NCBI GenBank assembly: GCA_022113835.1
Contig: JAILWY010000014.1
Span: 10,603,501 to 10,667,500 of the forward strand
Direction: 5' to 3'
Length of the DNA: 64,000 nt
Origin: Atopsyche davidsoni
Taxonomy: Eukaryota > Arthropoda > Insecta > Trichoptera > Hydrobiosidae
In this document: piece by piece, positions 12,631 through 27,000 of the stretch
Layout: each line of letters starts with the position of its first letter
How positions within the stretch are numbered: position 1 is the stretch's first letter
Translations under genes and position numbers: made by a program
Notes under the pieces: model-generated
Seen by the model: the letters and a program-made list of their open reading frames with translations, nothing else
Database searches by the model: none
What the model was told of the DNA's origin: nothing

Positions 12631-14249
12631 ATGGCCGCGTTTATCAGCCGTGCCGTTCAGCGATATATCTCCGTTTCTGCGATTAGCAAGTCTGGTGGCC
12701 ACTCTGCTACAGCTGGAGGACATGGAGGTTTGATTAATAATCGTATACTATTGAGACCAATATTTTTCTCATTTCCTTATTTTTTCTTGACATTACATAA
12801 TCTTTGACAAGATGTAAAAATGTCAATGTCTCTTTAGATATTTTCAGCTATACTTACTCCACTCGACATCGATAAATGGTTCCCTCAATACTTCCATAAT
12901 ATCTGTTAAATTACTGAACGAAATAAGTTCTGTCACCACTTAGGTAGCCTTTTTTATTTACTCATTATCCTGTACACAGAATAACAAACATCCTTTTTTC
13001 TACAGGCGGATCCGGTTTGTGGAAAAAACTTACTTTCTTTGTTGCTTTCCCAACAATCGGTTTGGCCATGGTCAACACCTACCTGAAGCATGAAGAAGAA
13101 CACCACAAGCCTAGGCCAGAGTTCCGTAAAGTGGAGCATTTGAGGGTCCGCACTAAGGTATCACATATAGTTAGATTTATATTTGCCATATAATCCTAAA
13201 CGAGTTGAAATCTTTTTATTTTTATTACAAATATATATAAAATAAATATATTTCAAATTTTATTTCGTCCGTAAAATTTTCATGTACAATGATTTGGATT
13301 CTGCAACTTAAATATAATATTAAAAATTTGATACTTTGCATACATATAACAACAGTTAAATCTTAATTTGATGCATAGAGAGGTCACCATTTAGGGTAGG
13401 TTGAAAGTAATGATGAAAATAAAGAAGAAAAAAAAAATTATATATAAGCACTGTGGTTTCCATCCTAAGAATAGATGACTGAAATATCTATCAAAGCATA
13501 ATTTTGAAATCAATAGGTCCATTTTTGATTCTACTACCATTTTGATACTAATTCAATATGTTCACTACGTATTAAAAAAGTTATAATTCCGAGTCATTAT
13601 TTGATTATGAAAGTGTTCATCTAACTTATTTAAAAATTATACTACCTTAATATGTTATTGGACTCATATATTATCCAACATGAAAACATTTAATGAGCAG
13701 GACAAAATTAATGAGAAAAAGAATTATCTTAAGTATTAATTTGATTTAAAATGTGCTATGTATAATATTAAAATGCTTGTTGTTTATCTTCATAATTGAG
13801 TTTCAAAAATCATTCTTAATCAATTATTTAAACATGCAATATTGATTTAAAAAAGTCATCATCACTCAGATCTGGTTTCAATGCACGAACACTCTCAAGT
13901 AAAATAACAATGCCTTTTGTAATGCACAACTGACATTAATATATTGCTGTCGGTTGCTTAAGTTTTATTATATTCTTTTTTATCATTTTCAGTCCACGCA
14001 ACTCGCTACAGTAGCTTTTATAGATTGAAAGTCGATAAGTGCGAATTCAATAATTTGATAGATACTACAGCTTCTATTATGCAATTAACATGTGGTGATC
14101 ACATTTCAAGGTTGCATCTAGTGAAGATCTTCTCATGGCAATGACATTAATACTTATTGGACTTCTGTACCCAACATATGCTTGATTAATTTTTTTTTTT
14201 TTAATATACTTTTAAAACTTTATTTTACAGTCACAAATGTATGTCTCAT

Positions 14250-14329
<80 letters not shown>

Positions 14330-14457
14330 GAGTAACTTAATAATTTGTGTTTATCTTGTAGCGTTTCCCCTGGGGTGATGGTAATAAGTCCTTCTTCCAC
14401 AACCCGCACGTGAATGCCCTGCCCGACGGCTACGAAGAAGACTCTGGCCACCACTAA
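12631..14457 (+). CDS. COX6A: Cytochrome c oxidase subunit 6A, mitochondrial precursor
   Basis: Three exons, 12631-12727, 13006-13157 and 14362-14457, encode 114 residues with consistent phases. The product is a small nuclear-encoded regulatory subunit of respiratory complex IV in the inner mitochondrial membrane. Residues 1 to about 30 form a basic, acid-free presequence. A single membrane helix lies at about 38-59 ([19 protein letters not shown]). The family signature [14 protein letters not shown] follows at about 84-97, and the end is His-rich. Human precursors are about 109 residues. The donor of exon 1 (GTTTGA) is weak; the acceptor of exon 2 (TTTTTTCTACAG) is strong. The gene is divergent from S6KL, with a dead Helitron between them, and convergent with GGT. 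Confidence 0.96.
14255..14326. repeat. (AT)36 microsatellite in COX6A intron 2
   Basis: A perfect 72-bp AT dinucleotide run 35 bases upstream of COX6A exon 3. It is likely length-polymorphic and lies close to the acceptor. Confidence 0.95.
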
Positions 14458-14547
14458 GCAGTTCCTGTAGTGTATTTAAATCCATAGAACTTCTTATGCT
14501 TGTGCTTAGAATTATGTACAGTTCTTTTCCTTATAATTTAAGTCAAC

Positions 14548-14553
14548 AATAAA
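14548..14553 (+). terminator. COX6A polyadenylation signal
   Basis: AATAAA lies 90 bases after the COX6A stop codon. The convergent GGT gene ends at 15046, so the two transcripts finish within a few hundred bases of each other. Confidence 0.7.
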
Positions 14554-15045
14554 AAGCAAAGTATTGATTTTGAAATGTAATTTATTTTCTGTTTTATGAT
14601 GTAGAAAACGACATGACTGGTTCAGTCAATGAAATAAATGATGATTAACATTTAAAATAAATTAATTGTATAATTTACAATAGAATAGTACTTTATTTAT
14701 TCTTCGGTAAAAATGTATAATTATTGTGACAATATTTTGCTTGTTTCATAGTTTAAAATGTTGCAATGGCAAATTAATATAATTCCCAATGCCAGTGCAC
14801 TTAAATAAAAAAAATAACCTAATAAATACTATCATTCGGATATTTGTTGTCTTTAGAATACACTTTGTTTTTTGTTGCACGTGTGCCACACAATCTGGCA
14901 TCAAGCAGTATTCTCATGTGCACTACAATACCTACATGGTTTTAACTAGAAGATGGCAAAAGGCAAACCTATAGTGTCTTGTCTATTAATTAATAGTTTC
15001 TCCTTTAGACTGTTGAATTGACATAGATTCATACTTTGATAACTC

Positions 15046-18000
15046 TTAGTCAATTCCATATACATCACCCCCCTTTCTATAATCAGAGTTAGCATAGATT
15101 GCTGTGGCATTCTTGGAGAGAGCACAAATGATAGAGCCTCTGTCTCTATATCTATTAGTTTTATGACCTTTGGCTTGAAGATTTTCTATTATTTGCTAAA
15201 ATAATAAAACATAGTTAAAACCTGCTGAAAATATGATAATAAAGCAAATATTTTTTTGAATAAGAATAATATTTTCTCTGCTATTAAATACTTTTTAAAA
15301 ATTCAACTATGAATATTTAGGGTACTTACTCTTTGGTTTCCATATTCGTAACCGATTTCCATTGGTATTATCTGATGATGAATTCTTGGTGCATCAACTG
15401 CTTGTTTTATTGTTTGTTTAAACCATAAGTGACGCATGATAACCTATAAATTGTAAAATTATTAAGAATATTTTAATAATAATTTAAATACCTGCTGTAA
15501 AGAAAACGAGTTAAAGTCAAGAATAATTTGATGCTCACAAGTGCCACTGATGTTGTAATCTTAGTACCACCGGAAGCTCCTATGACCATCTTTACATCGC
15601 CGTTTTTATCAGTTATTACTGTTGGACTCATTGAGGATAATGGCCTTTTCTTTGGAGCAATTTCATTGGCTGGTGACCCAGGTAATCCAAATAAACTGTT
15701 AACTCCGGGTGGTGAAGAAAAGTCATTCATTACATTGTTCAGTATAATTCCTGTATTTTTGGTTACTAATCCTGACCCAAAGCTGTAAATAATACATTCA
15801 TTTTTAATAATTCACATCGAAATACTGTTTATTTATATATTGTTTGTTAGAAGATAGTTCTTGTGATTGGTTTTAAGATATGTGAGCACAGAAAAATTCA
15901 ATAAGGCCTATATCAGGTAGATACTTACTAAAAATTTATTGTACTTGTAACTGAAACAGCATCTCCTTCAGGAGATAATACTGATACATGTGCAGTACCA
16001 TGATCTGGTTGATTGTAGAAGTGAGCGCCATAGTGTGAGCTATCGTTGTAAGTGTGGTTATCATTGATTTGTTTTCTTATACTTTCTGCATATTCTGATG
16101 ATGTTAAGTTTGCAATAAGCTGAAAAAATAGTTATAAGTTACGGCAATAAAAAATTGATGGTGCAATAACAGTAATAAATAGTTAATAAACATTATTTAC
16201 CGTCTGTGTGTCCACAAAATCATTATCGCCGAGCAGTGTGCGTTTGGCAAAGGCATACTTGAATCCCTCAATAATTCGATGATAAGTAAGTGACATGTTG
16301 TCCACTCCATCAATGCTTTTTTCATTGAAATTAAATCCACTTAAAACTTTAAGAATAAATGCCAATATAGCACCGCTTCCTGGTGGTGGTACAGAGTATA
16401 ATTTATCGCTAGCTTGGTTGATTTCGACACTAATAGGTTTATCCCATTTAACTCTGTAATAAAGATAAAAAATAGTGTTAAAAAAAATGTTTAGTGTATT
16501 TTTCCATACTGCTAAAATTAAAATCGTTAAAATATTACCTAAAAGATATTCAGTCTGCTTTGATCGGTTTTTTCAGATTCACATACGTGAAAAAATCAAA
16601 CTAATTAGATCAAAGTGTTTTTGCAGTTTTTGTAACATTTGAATATTTTTTTAGTAGATCGACCGTAAAATTTAAAACAATTGACTCAAAGATTTTTTTA
16701 AAAGAAACATTCAACATAAACTAATTGTATTTTAAAAATTTCCCAAGCAAAAATTAAACCATTTTATTCAAAAGCAAATTAAATAATTTTAGAGTGGCAA
16801 CTCATGATTTGCACTGGCAATATTAAAGTATTTACGAAACGTCAAATTGACAGCCGCGGTCGTGTCATGTTTGTAGTCTGCTATAGTAATGAAACATAGT
16901 TTTTTTTTCACTATATTAAGTTTTATAATACCAATACAATAAGCACGACTTTTGGAATATTTATTTTATAAAGTATAAGTTCAAGTTAAAACTCAATCAT
17001 GAATGAAAATAAAATTTCTATTCGAAAATATTGTCAAAACTTGTGGAATGAAATTTATCAAAGATTATACGGAGGTGTTGTGTATATCGACGATTCTTGT
17101 GCAGAATGCTTACATTGGGAAGGAGGCCTACATAACCTCGTAGACGCCGGAGCTATAGCTGTAAAAAGTCTATCTCCGTTTGAGGTAAAGTATAAATAAC
17201 AATTGAGGTTACATTTCTTAAATTCTTCCAGCATAGTAAGGATTGAAATAATGTTCCTTTTGTTTTAGTGTGGGTTACCAGATCAAAAAAAGGCAATTTT
17301 TATCACAAGGGGTACAGATAGCAATTTGGATTCAGTTAAAGAGATTCTGACGAACAGTAGTTTTATAAATTGTATATTGATCTTGACAGCTGATTCGGAT
17401 ATCATCAGCATAGAAAAAAATGGCACCACGTTTGCCAATATTGAAGAAAATATTATACAATGGATAGGAAAAAAGGTAAAATATTAACACTTAAATTATA
17501 AGTCCTCGGTTCAATTGAAAATGCATAATCAGCCAAACAAACTAAGTTAAGTAGCTATTTATCTACCTACCATAGCCTTATAATGAATTTATAGAATTAA
17601 AGTTTTCCTAATTTTTATTTATGGTGCAATATTTCATTTCACTAAGTTTCTATTTTTTAGCAATGTGCTGTTGAGATAATGTTTTCTCCATTATTTGTCG
17701 TGGAAGTAACGCACAATATATTCATGACTCCCGGATTCAGTAGGATGTTTCCTAAATTTGGTGATTGTCTACTCGCTGACCAGCCATCGTCAGTTGACTT
17801 GTACTCTTTACCATGGGTAGACAAGAACAGTGTACGAAGACTTGCTTGCTGTTTAAATAACCTTTTAGAGAACTTTAATATGAAGGATGATATTTATTAT
17901 ATGGGGGCTTTTAGTTCTATTTTGTCTGGAGCCCTGGAACACTTACCTGCAGCTGCTGTGAGAAGAAAGGTACATCAACATTTTTTTAAATATTATTCAG

Positions 18001-21000
18001 TAAAGTTCTTTTATTATAAAAGTTAAGTGGCACTATTTAAAAAAAATGATGTCATTGTAGTTAATTCCGTCAATAAAAAGTGTTTATAAACAGCTTGTAA
18101 TCATTCATTTCTCAACAGTTAATTTTTCATGTAATTAATATCGTTTTTATTATTTTGAATTGATGTTATCGATTTTTATCTGGCACTAATGTTTTTAGTG
18201 CTAACAATAAAGCCAGTATTTTTTATACTATGATAGCTGTGATACTTATGTCACTGTTTCAATATTTGCTTTTTTTACAGATTGCTACCAATAATGTGTC
18301 ATTGATATTGGTAGATCGATCAATCGATCTGTGCAGTGTCACATCTTATAGCTCTGAATCCATTTTAGATAAAATAATGAGATGTTTGCCTAGATTTCCC
18401 TGTCATTCATTGGACGTTGCTGTGAACATATCACCATTATGTGATGCAGAGATGTGAGATAAACTTTTCAAGATTATAGTATATCCAGCATATTTTATGA
18501 TTTTATATTATAATGATCTTTGTATAAATTTATTTTAGGGTCTCCGTTACTGAAGATATTCACCTTTGTCCTGGTTGTATTTCTCATCCTGATTCAGAAC
18601 AATGTGTGCAATTTTTGGATCAGTTTGTGAATAAAACCCAAGCGGAGGTGATGTTTGGACTTTACAATAAACTTTCTGTGATGAATATTGCTTCTCCTTC
18701 ACGATTACCCCCAAGAATTACCCCTCAGAACTTGGAGAAGTTGGTTAATAGTGTCAAAGGTATTTTTTACATTCAGATTGATGCATAAAAATAACAAATG
18801 TCATAGAGCTGTGTAAGTAAATATATATGTACATTTAATTTTAGGAAATCCAGAATTAATAGAAAAGAACTGTGAATTACTGCAACAATCTTTAGCTGTT
18901 ATACAAACACTCAAGTCTCCATTAGTCGCGCAAAATGAGTTAATGATGTGTCTAGAAAAGCAAGTCCTCCAAAATATCACAACAAGCAGGGATTCCACTA
19001 GTGTTCTTTTACAGGTGATATAAAAAATAAACTTTTGATTTGCATTTCAAAACTTATCTATGTATTTTTGTATTTTAAAACATGTTTCTAATTTTATAGA
19101 TTAGTAACATAATCAAAAATCGAAGACAGCGTGGGCTGTCGTTAGAAAATCTTCTGTCATTACTTGTTCATATTTATTCTCTTGCGGGTTGTGACATTAC
19201 TTTCTCTGACGCTCAAGAAGAAAATTTGTATCAATCATTGAGTATTGCATTATTCGAAGACCGAAATCAACTATCACTTGATGTTGATATCATTGAAAAA
19301 CTACAAACTTCTGAGATGTGCAGTGAATTTGCTCGTGTTATTATTAAAAGATTGAAATCTGTGGCTAAGGCTCGACAATCATTCCAAAGGTAGGAAATCA
19401 AATTACATTATACCGAACATAACTTGTTTTACTGGGAAATTATTTAGGAAATATTCAATATTTAAAATTATTTTTGTAGGTATAGATCGGTTATTAAAAT
19501 TACTGATGAAATATCTCCTTCTGAGTACAGGGGAGTTTTACAGCAATTGGTCTATGATATGGTAGATATTGAAAAGCCAGAAATGCCAGATCTCAAATGT
19601 AGAACAGAAGGCATTAAAGATTTTCTACGAAGCGGATTAAGGTATTTATTTTTGTTAATATTTTAAGCCTTTCAAATTACGTAGTTAGCCTGCGCTTATT
19701 GATAAACAATCACAAACATGGCTGTATATATAAGAGCATAGAAATTCTATTACAATTTATGATTTTTTTTAGTATGCTGATGAATACGACCAAGAAGAAA
19801 CCTTATAGTACTATGAAACATCCTCTTGATAATCCGACAGTGATTATTTTTGTGGTTGGAGGAGTGACAGCAGATGAATGCAGCAAAATGCATCGAGCAA
19901 TTATCACAAGTGGTACTGATGTCAATGTCCTAATTGGATCAACTTTAATAATCAACCCCATTGAGGCAATGAAGCAGGCACTACTTCTAGCATAGCTCTA
20001 GGTGAAATGAATAATAAATAGAAACAGTACATTAGCACAGTAATTTCAAATACAAATGCTTTTAGACACATAAGTTTATTATAATAACTACTCGATAATG
20101 ATTCTAGGTTAGATCTGGTTGCAGTTTTAATTTATTGTTTTTATTTAACAATAAATGTGCACGCAGGTAGTGCTAAAAACTTCAGCAGCTTTTAATGAAT
20201 ACTATTTATTAATAAACAAAAATATTATTTCAAATCAAAAAATAACCATTAATATCTTTGTAAGTGTTATAATTTCTTTTATTGAATCCAGTGCAATAAT
20301 TTTAAAAATGAATATTATTTTCTTAATGTACTACTAGTAATTACTGAATTTTTGTGATACATGTATAGTGAAAATACTGCATAAAAAAAGTATTTTGTTA
20401 TATTTATATTGTTGTGTTTCATATTATATTATTAAAGTAAGTGCCATCAATTCGTTTTTACTTTCCAAACGTACATCTAAGTATTTTATGTATATGATAC
20501 ATTTAGTAAGATATTAGTCTGGGATTGTCACCTAACTGAAGTGAAAAATCAACATCTTACTGAAACTAATAGAAAAATTGTATCCATTTTAATTTAAAAT
20601 ATTTAATATATATAAATTTTTGTTTGGTAATGTTTTTAAAAATAGTATATTAATATTCACGGGAGTGTAATATATATATTAATGAGCAATCTTACAAAAT
20701 GTTTAGCAATCATATTTAATGAATTTTATATATTTTGGATTAACTAACATTACGTCACCGCTATAATTTATTATAACTTATTACTTTATTATAGTTAATT
20801 TATCAGCAGTAGTATCTACCTTCTTAAAAAAAGTTGAGGGTGTATTTCATCCAGAATTCTCAGTTTTAGTGACTTTGAGTTAGGTGATTTGGCCTTATAT
20901 TGGTTTATTAGTTTTTATGTGTTTATATTTCAAAGTAACAGTAACAAAATCCTAGTCAACTTAAAATTAATAAATTATTATTTTTGACACACTTACCAGA

Positions 21001-24000
21001 GTGATCGATTACCTCCAGCAAATGTTAAAAAATCACTACAAAAAGAAAATAAGATAATTAATTGAGCTTACTTGTAATCTTCCAAGTCTTTTTTGGTTAT
21101 GATGGACCCAAGCTCTTGAAGATCATTAGCAAAGGTCTCACTCAATGACCCATTATAGAGTTCGTCACCACCTTTTTCAGCAATAATCGATAAAGTTTGA
21201 CACAATTTTTTACTGGGTATGATCAAGCTATTGCCTGGTTTCAATTTACCCGTTGATTCATCAAAAAATACTTCCCTAAAAACAATTAACATTAGTAAAG
21301 GTATAACAATATATTTATATCCCAAGTGCTTCAAACTTGAATCATGCTTCTAAAATATCAATTATTTTAACTGCGTTTTATTATATTTGAGGAATTTGAA
21401 TACAATATAAATATTAAACCTGAGATTGGGATCTTCCTTTGTTGCATTGATATTATTGATACTTTCCACTTGGGCTTTGGACATGTTGTATCCTGTTTTG
21501 CAAAGTTCAAGTGACGGTTCAAGGAGTTCCTTCCATGGCAGGCGCCCAAACCGCTGGTGAGCTGCCCAGTAGCCCCTCAATTCACCAGGTACTCCAATAC
21601 TCAGAGGACCTATGGACACAATCGGCTTGATTAACTTTCTCAATGTGTTTTATTTAAATAATTAAGTTCACTATTGAAATTTACTAATTAAGAATTTTGA
21701 AATCAATTTTTATAAATATCTGATCAAATCAACCAAAGACTTCTGGAGAGCTACGAGTGACAGAAACGTTTAGTAGATTCTTTGGCACAGTTCTAATCTT
21801 ATGATTTACTTTAATTTTACGTTTTCTCCATTATGTGTAAATTATGAAATATTTTCTCTGAGAAATAATGTGACTAGTTTCTTCATTGAGACATCTTATT
21901 TGACTTTATTCGGTTGTCAGTTGAAATATTTGATTCTTCGGGTAGGGTTTACAACAAGAAATTTAGAAATATTAAACTAATATTATATGGATGATTCATA
22001 TATTTATTTTATTATAAATATGTTAAATAAATTAAAGACGCACTATTCATTTATGCGCAATTCCATATTCATAATAGTGATTGAACAGTTGGTCAGATTC
22101 AATTTGTCTCAACATAAATAAAAACGAGGTTTACATGAAATACAGAAAACAGTGTTTGTATTTCACAATTTCTAAAGGCTTAATCACCTCACTATTTTTA
22201 AGACATGTTTAACTTTGAACAGGTTTTACGTTTTTGAAAGCGTCGGTTAAAAACTTTGCACTTCAGGTTGACACAATATTCATAATGATATCGGCATAAT
22301 TACCGAATAATGATTTCATTGAATCATTTTGAAACATGGTAGAATAGGCTTTTGCCGGTGCAGTTTCCCGGGCGATGAGAGTGAAAGCCGTCTTTGTGTC
22401 TCGCTTGTAGATAGTCATGAGGAAGCCTCCGCCCAAACCCATACTCTGGCTGTTGACAATCCCATTGCAAAACATTGCAGCAATTGTGGCATCGACAGCA
22501 GATCCATTTTTGGCAAGAATATCTCTGAAAAAAAAATCACTGTCATTCAACAACTTTGGGTTCATCATTAACAGGTGTCGATAATAAAAACGTGCGTCAT
22601 TGTGTAAAAAAATATTTGCTGCTTTTAAATAACGGGTAAGGTTGACCAAGGTTATCATCAGTAAAGAAAATAAAAAAATAATAATTTTCATTATAGGTTC
22701 GTTGTTAATCTCATAGACACAACTATCGTCGGTTTTGTTTACATATAGATGTAATAAATTTTGTGTAAGATCAAAGGGAAGGAATACAAAGTAACAAATA
22801 CACAAATGCTCTCATACTGCGTTGTTCTAAGTTCAGTCGGTTTCTTATTGAAAATCCAACAAACCATTTCAAGGGGTCATAATCATATTTTCTTAAAATA
22901 ATTTTGGCCACTATCCTTTTTCAGCATCAATACTGTATATTATTGTTACAATAATATATAATATGATTGATTGTACAGTAACAGCATTGCAATGTTTTAT
23001 TTTAAATAAGAATGTAGCTTATAGGATTTTGGTCATTGCAGATAGATTCAAGACAGCCGTAGCTAGTTTAGTCTCTTGTTAAATTATCATGCGGTTTCTT
23101 GAGAGACGTTTGCATCTTTTCAGGATAGTACAAAAAAATTATATCTAAATAGTTTCGTTCTAGGGTGAATATTTATCCTAGTAAAAATTTATTCCCTTTG
23201 GAAAAAAATACTCATTTTATTCAATCATGCTAGTTTCTGATTTCTTACTCTATATTTTTTATTAAAAAAATGAATTTGGTGTTTTTGGATTGTGAGTTAT
23301 TTTTAACTCAAATCAAACTTGTAGATAACGAGTTGATTATATTTATCAAAAGCAAACACGAATTATACACAGGCGTTTACCACATCCGAGAAATAATAAT
23401 TCTCTCAAACATGCTTTATCTATATTGATACTCGGACAGAATTCAACTGATTGTATTTTTGTTATAGAATACAAATATATTGAATTTGGTCCTTTTTGAT
23501 CGATTTAATTACGTTACGATATTTTTTGTTTACAATAATGAATCATGCAGCGACTCGAGAGCTCTCGCGCCTGCAAGGTCGCGCCGTCCTCTGGCGAGGG
23601 CGGGCGTCACCGCGTCAAGGTTATATTTGTTATGCTACTCCGTGTTAGTAAATAAAACAATAAGGCAACATTTTTATACTTTTTAATAATTACAATCTAT
23701 AATGCGATGAGGCGATATATATATTATTTCATGACAATGTATCAAACGACGGGACGAATGATTAAATTATAACAGTCTTAAACATAAAGGCTACATAATA
23801 ATCCATTTAAAATTAGTAACACAGTTTTTTAAGAATATCGAGAAACGGTCTCGCGTCTCGAGACGACGCGGAAACTAGCGCGGGCGGCCGCGCGGGACGG
23901 CCCCGCTCGGACGCGTCGGCCGCATCGGCTCCGAGTCCATCCGCATAACGAAAAATCACAAAACCTTTGAAATAGCTACGACATAGGAAAAACACAGCAT

Positions 24001-27000
24001 CGAGGAGTCAATTCTTCGCTTTGGCTTCGGACTTCTTCTGGTTGTTCTCCGTGTTCATCAGCTTGGTGAGTATCTTCCGGGAGTGACCCGACGGGTCGTG
24101 GTGGTTGGTGTGCTCGCTCACTTCCTTCTTGGTCCTCTGCTTGCCGCTGTGGCCGGAGTGGACGTGCTTGTCGAACTCGTAGTTGTAGTGCTCGTACTCG
24201 TCGAAGTGCGCTTCGGACATGGCGGCGTTCTGCGGCGCTCGGGGATGACGACAGGTAAACAGACAGAGAGCGGGCCGCGAGCGTCTCACGAGAGGATCGA
24301 TCGCGGAATGGCGGCGCCCGGCGCGAGCGAGCCAATTAAACCTGACGCTGGCGACGGCGCACGCGCGCGGCGCCCGCCCTGATTGGCCCGCGTCACCGCC
24401 CCCGCCACCGCCACCGCCACCGCCGCCGCCACCGCCACCGCCGCCGCAGCCGCCGGGGAAACTCGAAATACACGCCGACTCCACTGCCCGCCGGCTCGCG
24501 ATGGAAACTCGTTTTTACACTGCAAAGCTAGCCCGGATTGCGCAATATTTACGTATCGGCAGAGGTAAACAATCGTCCCTGACACGTATACGGGAGTTTG
24601 AGAATACCGTGTACGCTACCGCCTGAGCCGCATCTTGCAAGCCCGATACCTGCGCGCAGGATCGGGGACAGTCACCCACCGTATTGGGAGCATAGGCCTA
24701 GCAACTTTTGTAAATTAACATAAAATAAAATAATAAAAAAAGAAATTCTCGTTAGGTAATTCAGTCGGATAAATCGAAGAGGAAGAGGAAACCTAGCAAT
24801 GCATTCAATCGAGTAATAATATATCTATATATATATATATCATCAAATTATGTTGAGATAAGCCGAGAATTTGCAAGCACTCCATAAGTTTACATCTCAC
24901 AATGTTAGTAAAATCATCAAAATGCAGACCTTGCGAGATAATTAAATTATACATTCAGATCAGCTTGAAGCCTCACTAGTGCCGGGAATATGTCCTACCG
25001 GCATTCAAACTTGAAAGTGAATTTATTACTGATGATTCTCGGAGTTAAATATTTTTGGCAGCAGTATCTACTGATGTCGAGTAAGCCGACACATTTGTCA
25101 TAGATCATTTTCATTGGGATAGTTTCCTCGGAAGCGAAAGAATAGCAAGTAATATTCATTGCGAAAGTATTGCACCGACGTGTTTAGGTATATATATATT
25201 CTATTTATAATTAAAAAAAAAATACGTGGTAGTTGGTTGCTATCAAATTAGTAAGGGTTGTTTTTACACCCATGTTTCCTGCATAAACTAAATAACGAAA
25301 ATAGAGAAATCCACGTACGCTACCGCCTAAGCCACACCTTGTAAGCCCCACAACCTGCGCGCAGGATCTGAATAAACACAGTCCTAAGAACTAATGTAAA
25401 TTAACATAAAATAAAATATAGAATCTTAGAATTATTTTTTGGTAACACTTGTTTCTACAGTGCATGGTCACTTGCCATCAGGGGACAGCCACATACCGTA
25501 TTGTAAGCACACCCCTAAGAACTATTGTAAAACTATTGGAACACTCGGTGGAATTTCATTTTAATAGTTTGAATAAAATACTTGAGCGATTTTCCCACAT
25601 GTTAATTTTTATTGGTGACCGGTTTCGAAATCGAAATCTGAGTCGAAATCTCAGTTTGATAATGCCAACGTCAAATATTGACTTGAAGAAAATAAAAAAG
25701 GTATTTTTTTAATTGAACTGACCTCCCGATGGCAGAGCAGGGCGGCCCGTCCGTGCAGACGGCGCCCCTCTTGAAGGTGTGGTAGTGCGAGGGCGAGGGC
25801 GGCAGCTCGTACTCCGTGTCCGGCGGCACGAGCTGATCGTCTCCCGCGGCCTTGACGTCGCTCTTCCTCGCCAGGAAGTAGATGGCCACGACCACGCATG
25901 CCAGCAGCACCAGCCCGATCACTATCACGTGGGGCTTCTTCAGCAGCGGCCTGCAGCAAGCAAAGGGATATTCTCAACCGCAGAAAAACAGACACCCCAC
26001 CTGCTTCATGTGAAAGGAGGTGAAATTTAAAAAAAAAATTATTTCTAAATCAAAATAGTATTTCTCTAGTCGTATATGTAGTCTCGCAACAAAAATGTAT
26101 TTTTCTAAAATATTTTCAAAATACAGTAGCAATATATTGCATACAATAAATTACTAGTTTTATTATTAATAAAATGTCTATTTTTTATTGAACGTCAATC
26201 AGATGCTTATTTATTACCCATTACGGGTTTTTTTAATTATATTATTACTAATATGATTAGGCACATTAGTTCATGCATAGAAGATGATTTAAAGAAACTC
26301 TCAGAAAAATATCATCGTGATTTGTGTGGAAGTGATTCGTTAGTACAAGGGTTAGTACACCGGTCATGTAAACCAGGGGATGTGGGTTCAAATCCCACAC
26401 AAATCACGATGATATTTTTCTGAGAGTTTCTTTAAATCATCTTCTATGTATGAACTAATGTGCCTAATCATATTAGTAATAATATTTATAAAATATTAAT
26501 AATGTTTTTTTGCATTTTCTGATATTTTAAAATGATAATTATTCAATGATTTATGTTACAATTATATTTGCTTAATTTATTACCATCACACAAGCCTTAA
26601 CACAATATTATTGGTTTTGCATTCGTTGTTCTAATCATTGTTAATTATTCATCCAGGAAACGAACAAATGTGGTGTGTCTTAGTGGGCTCTATCAGCCCA
26701 GGGGAGGCTTTGCTGCGGTCTACCCCCGCTAGCAAATTTCCGCATGCTATTTTACAGTACAAACTTTCGCGCACAGGATCTATCTGTGAAACAAATTTGT
26801 GATATTGCTGAACTTGTTTGAATTGTCTTTTGATATATTTTGTTTTGTCTTACAGTCAATCATTACTCTCAGTAAAATACAATTAAGACCCACACAAAGT
26901 GGAAAGTTTGATAATGGCAAAGCGATACACGATATTATTTAAACTGGTTTAACTTGCAATCAAAGAAATGAAAGTGGAACTTATTTTTAATCACATTAAA

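Noticed and set aside
14212..14454. Minus-strand ORF across the AT repeat
   Set aside because: It translates the microsatellite and the antisense of COX6A exon 3.
22524..22805. Reading GGT exon 3 upstream as a start with a signal peptide (MKIIIFLFSLLM)
   Set aside because: A long pyrimidine tract and CAG precede 22524, and the exon at 25950-25723 supplies the conserved GAVCTDGPPCSAIG with the right phase.
24221..24484. Longer NUPR1 reading with a Gly-rich N-terminus
   Set aside because: The extension is a translated CCG/CCA tract and 5' UTR. The conserved protein starts at 24220.
26317..26408. A normal tRNA-Thr gene at the palindrome core
   Set aside because: Extra bases lie between the acceptor and D arm, the anticodon stem has a mismatch, and the sequence is part of a multi-copy element.
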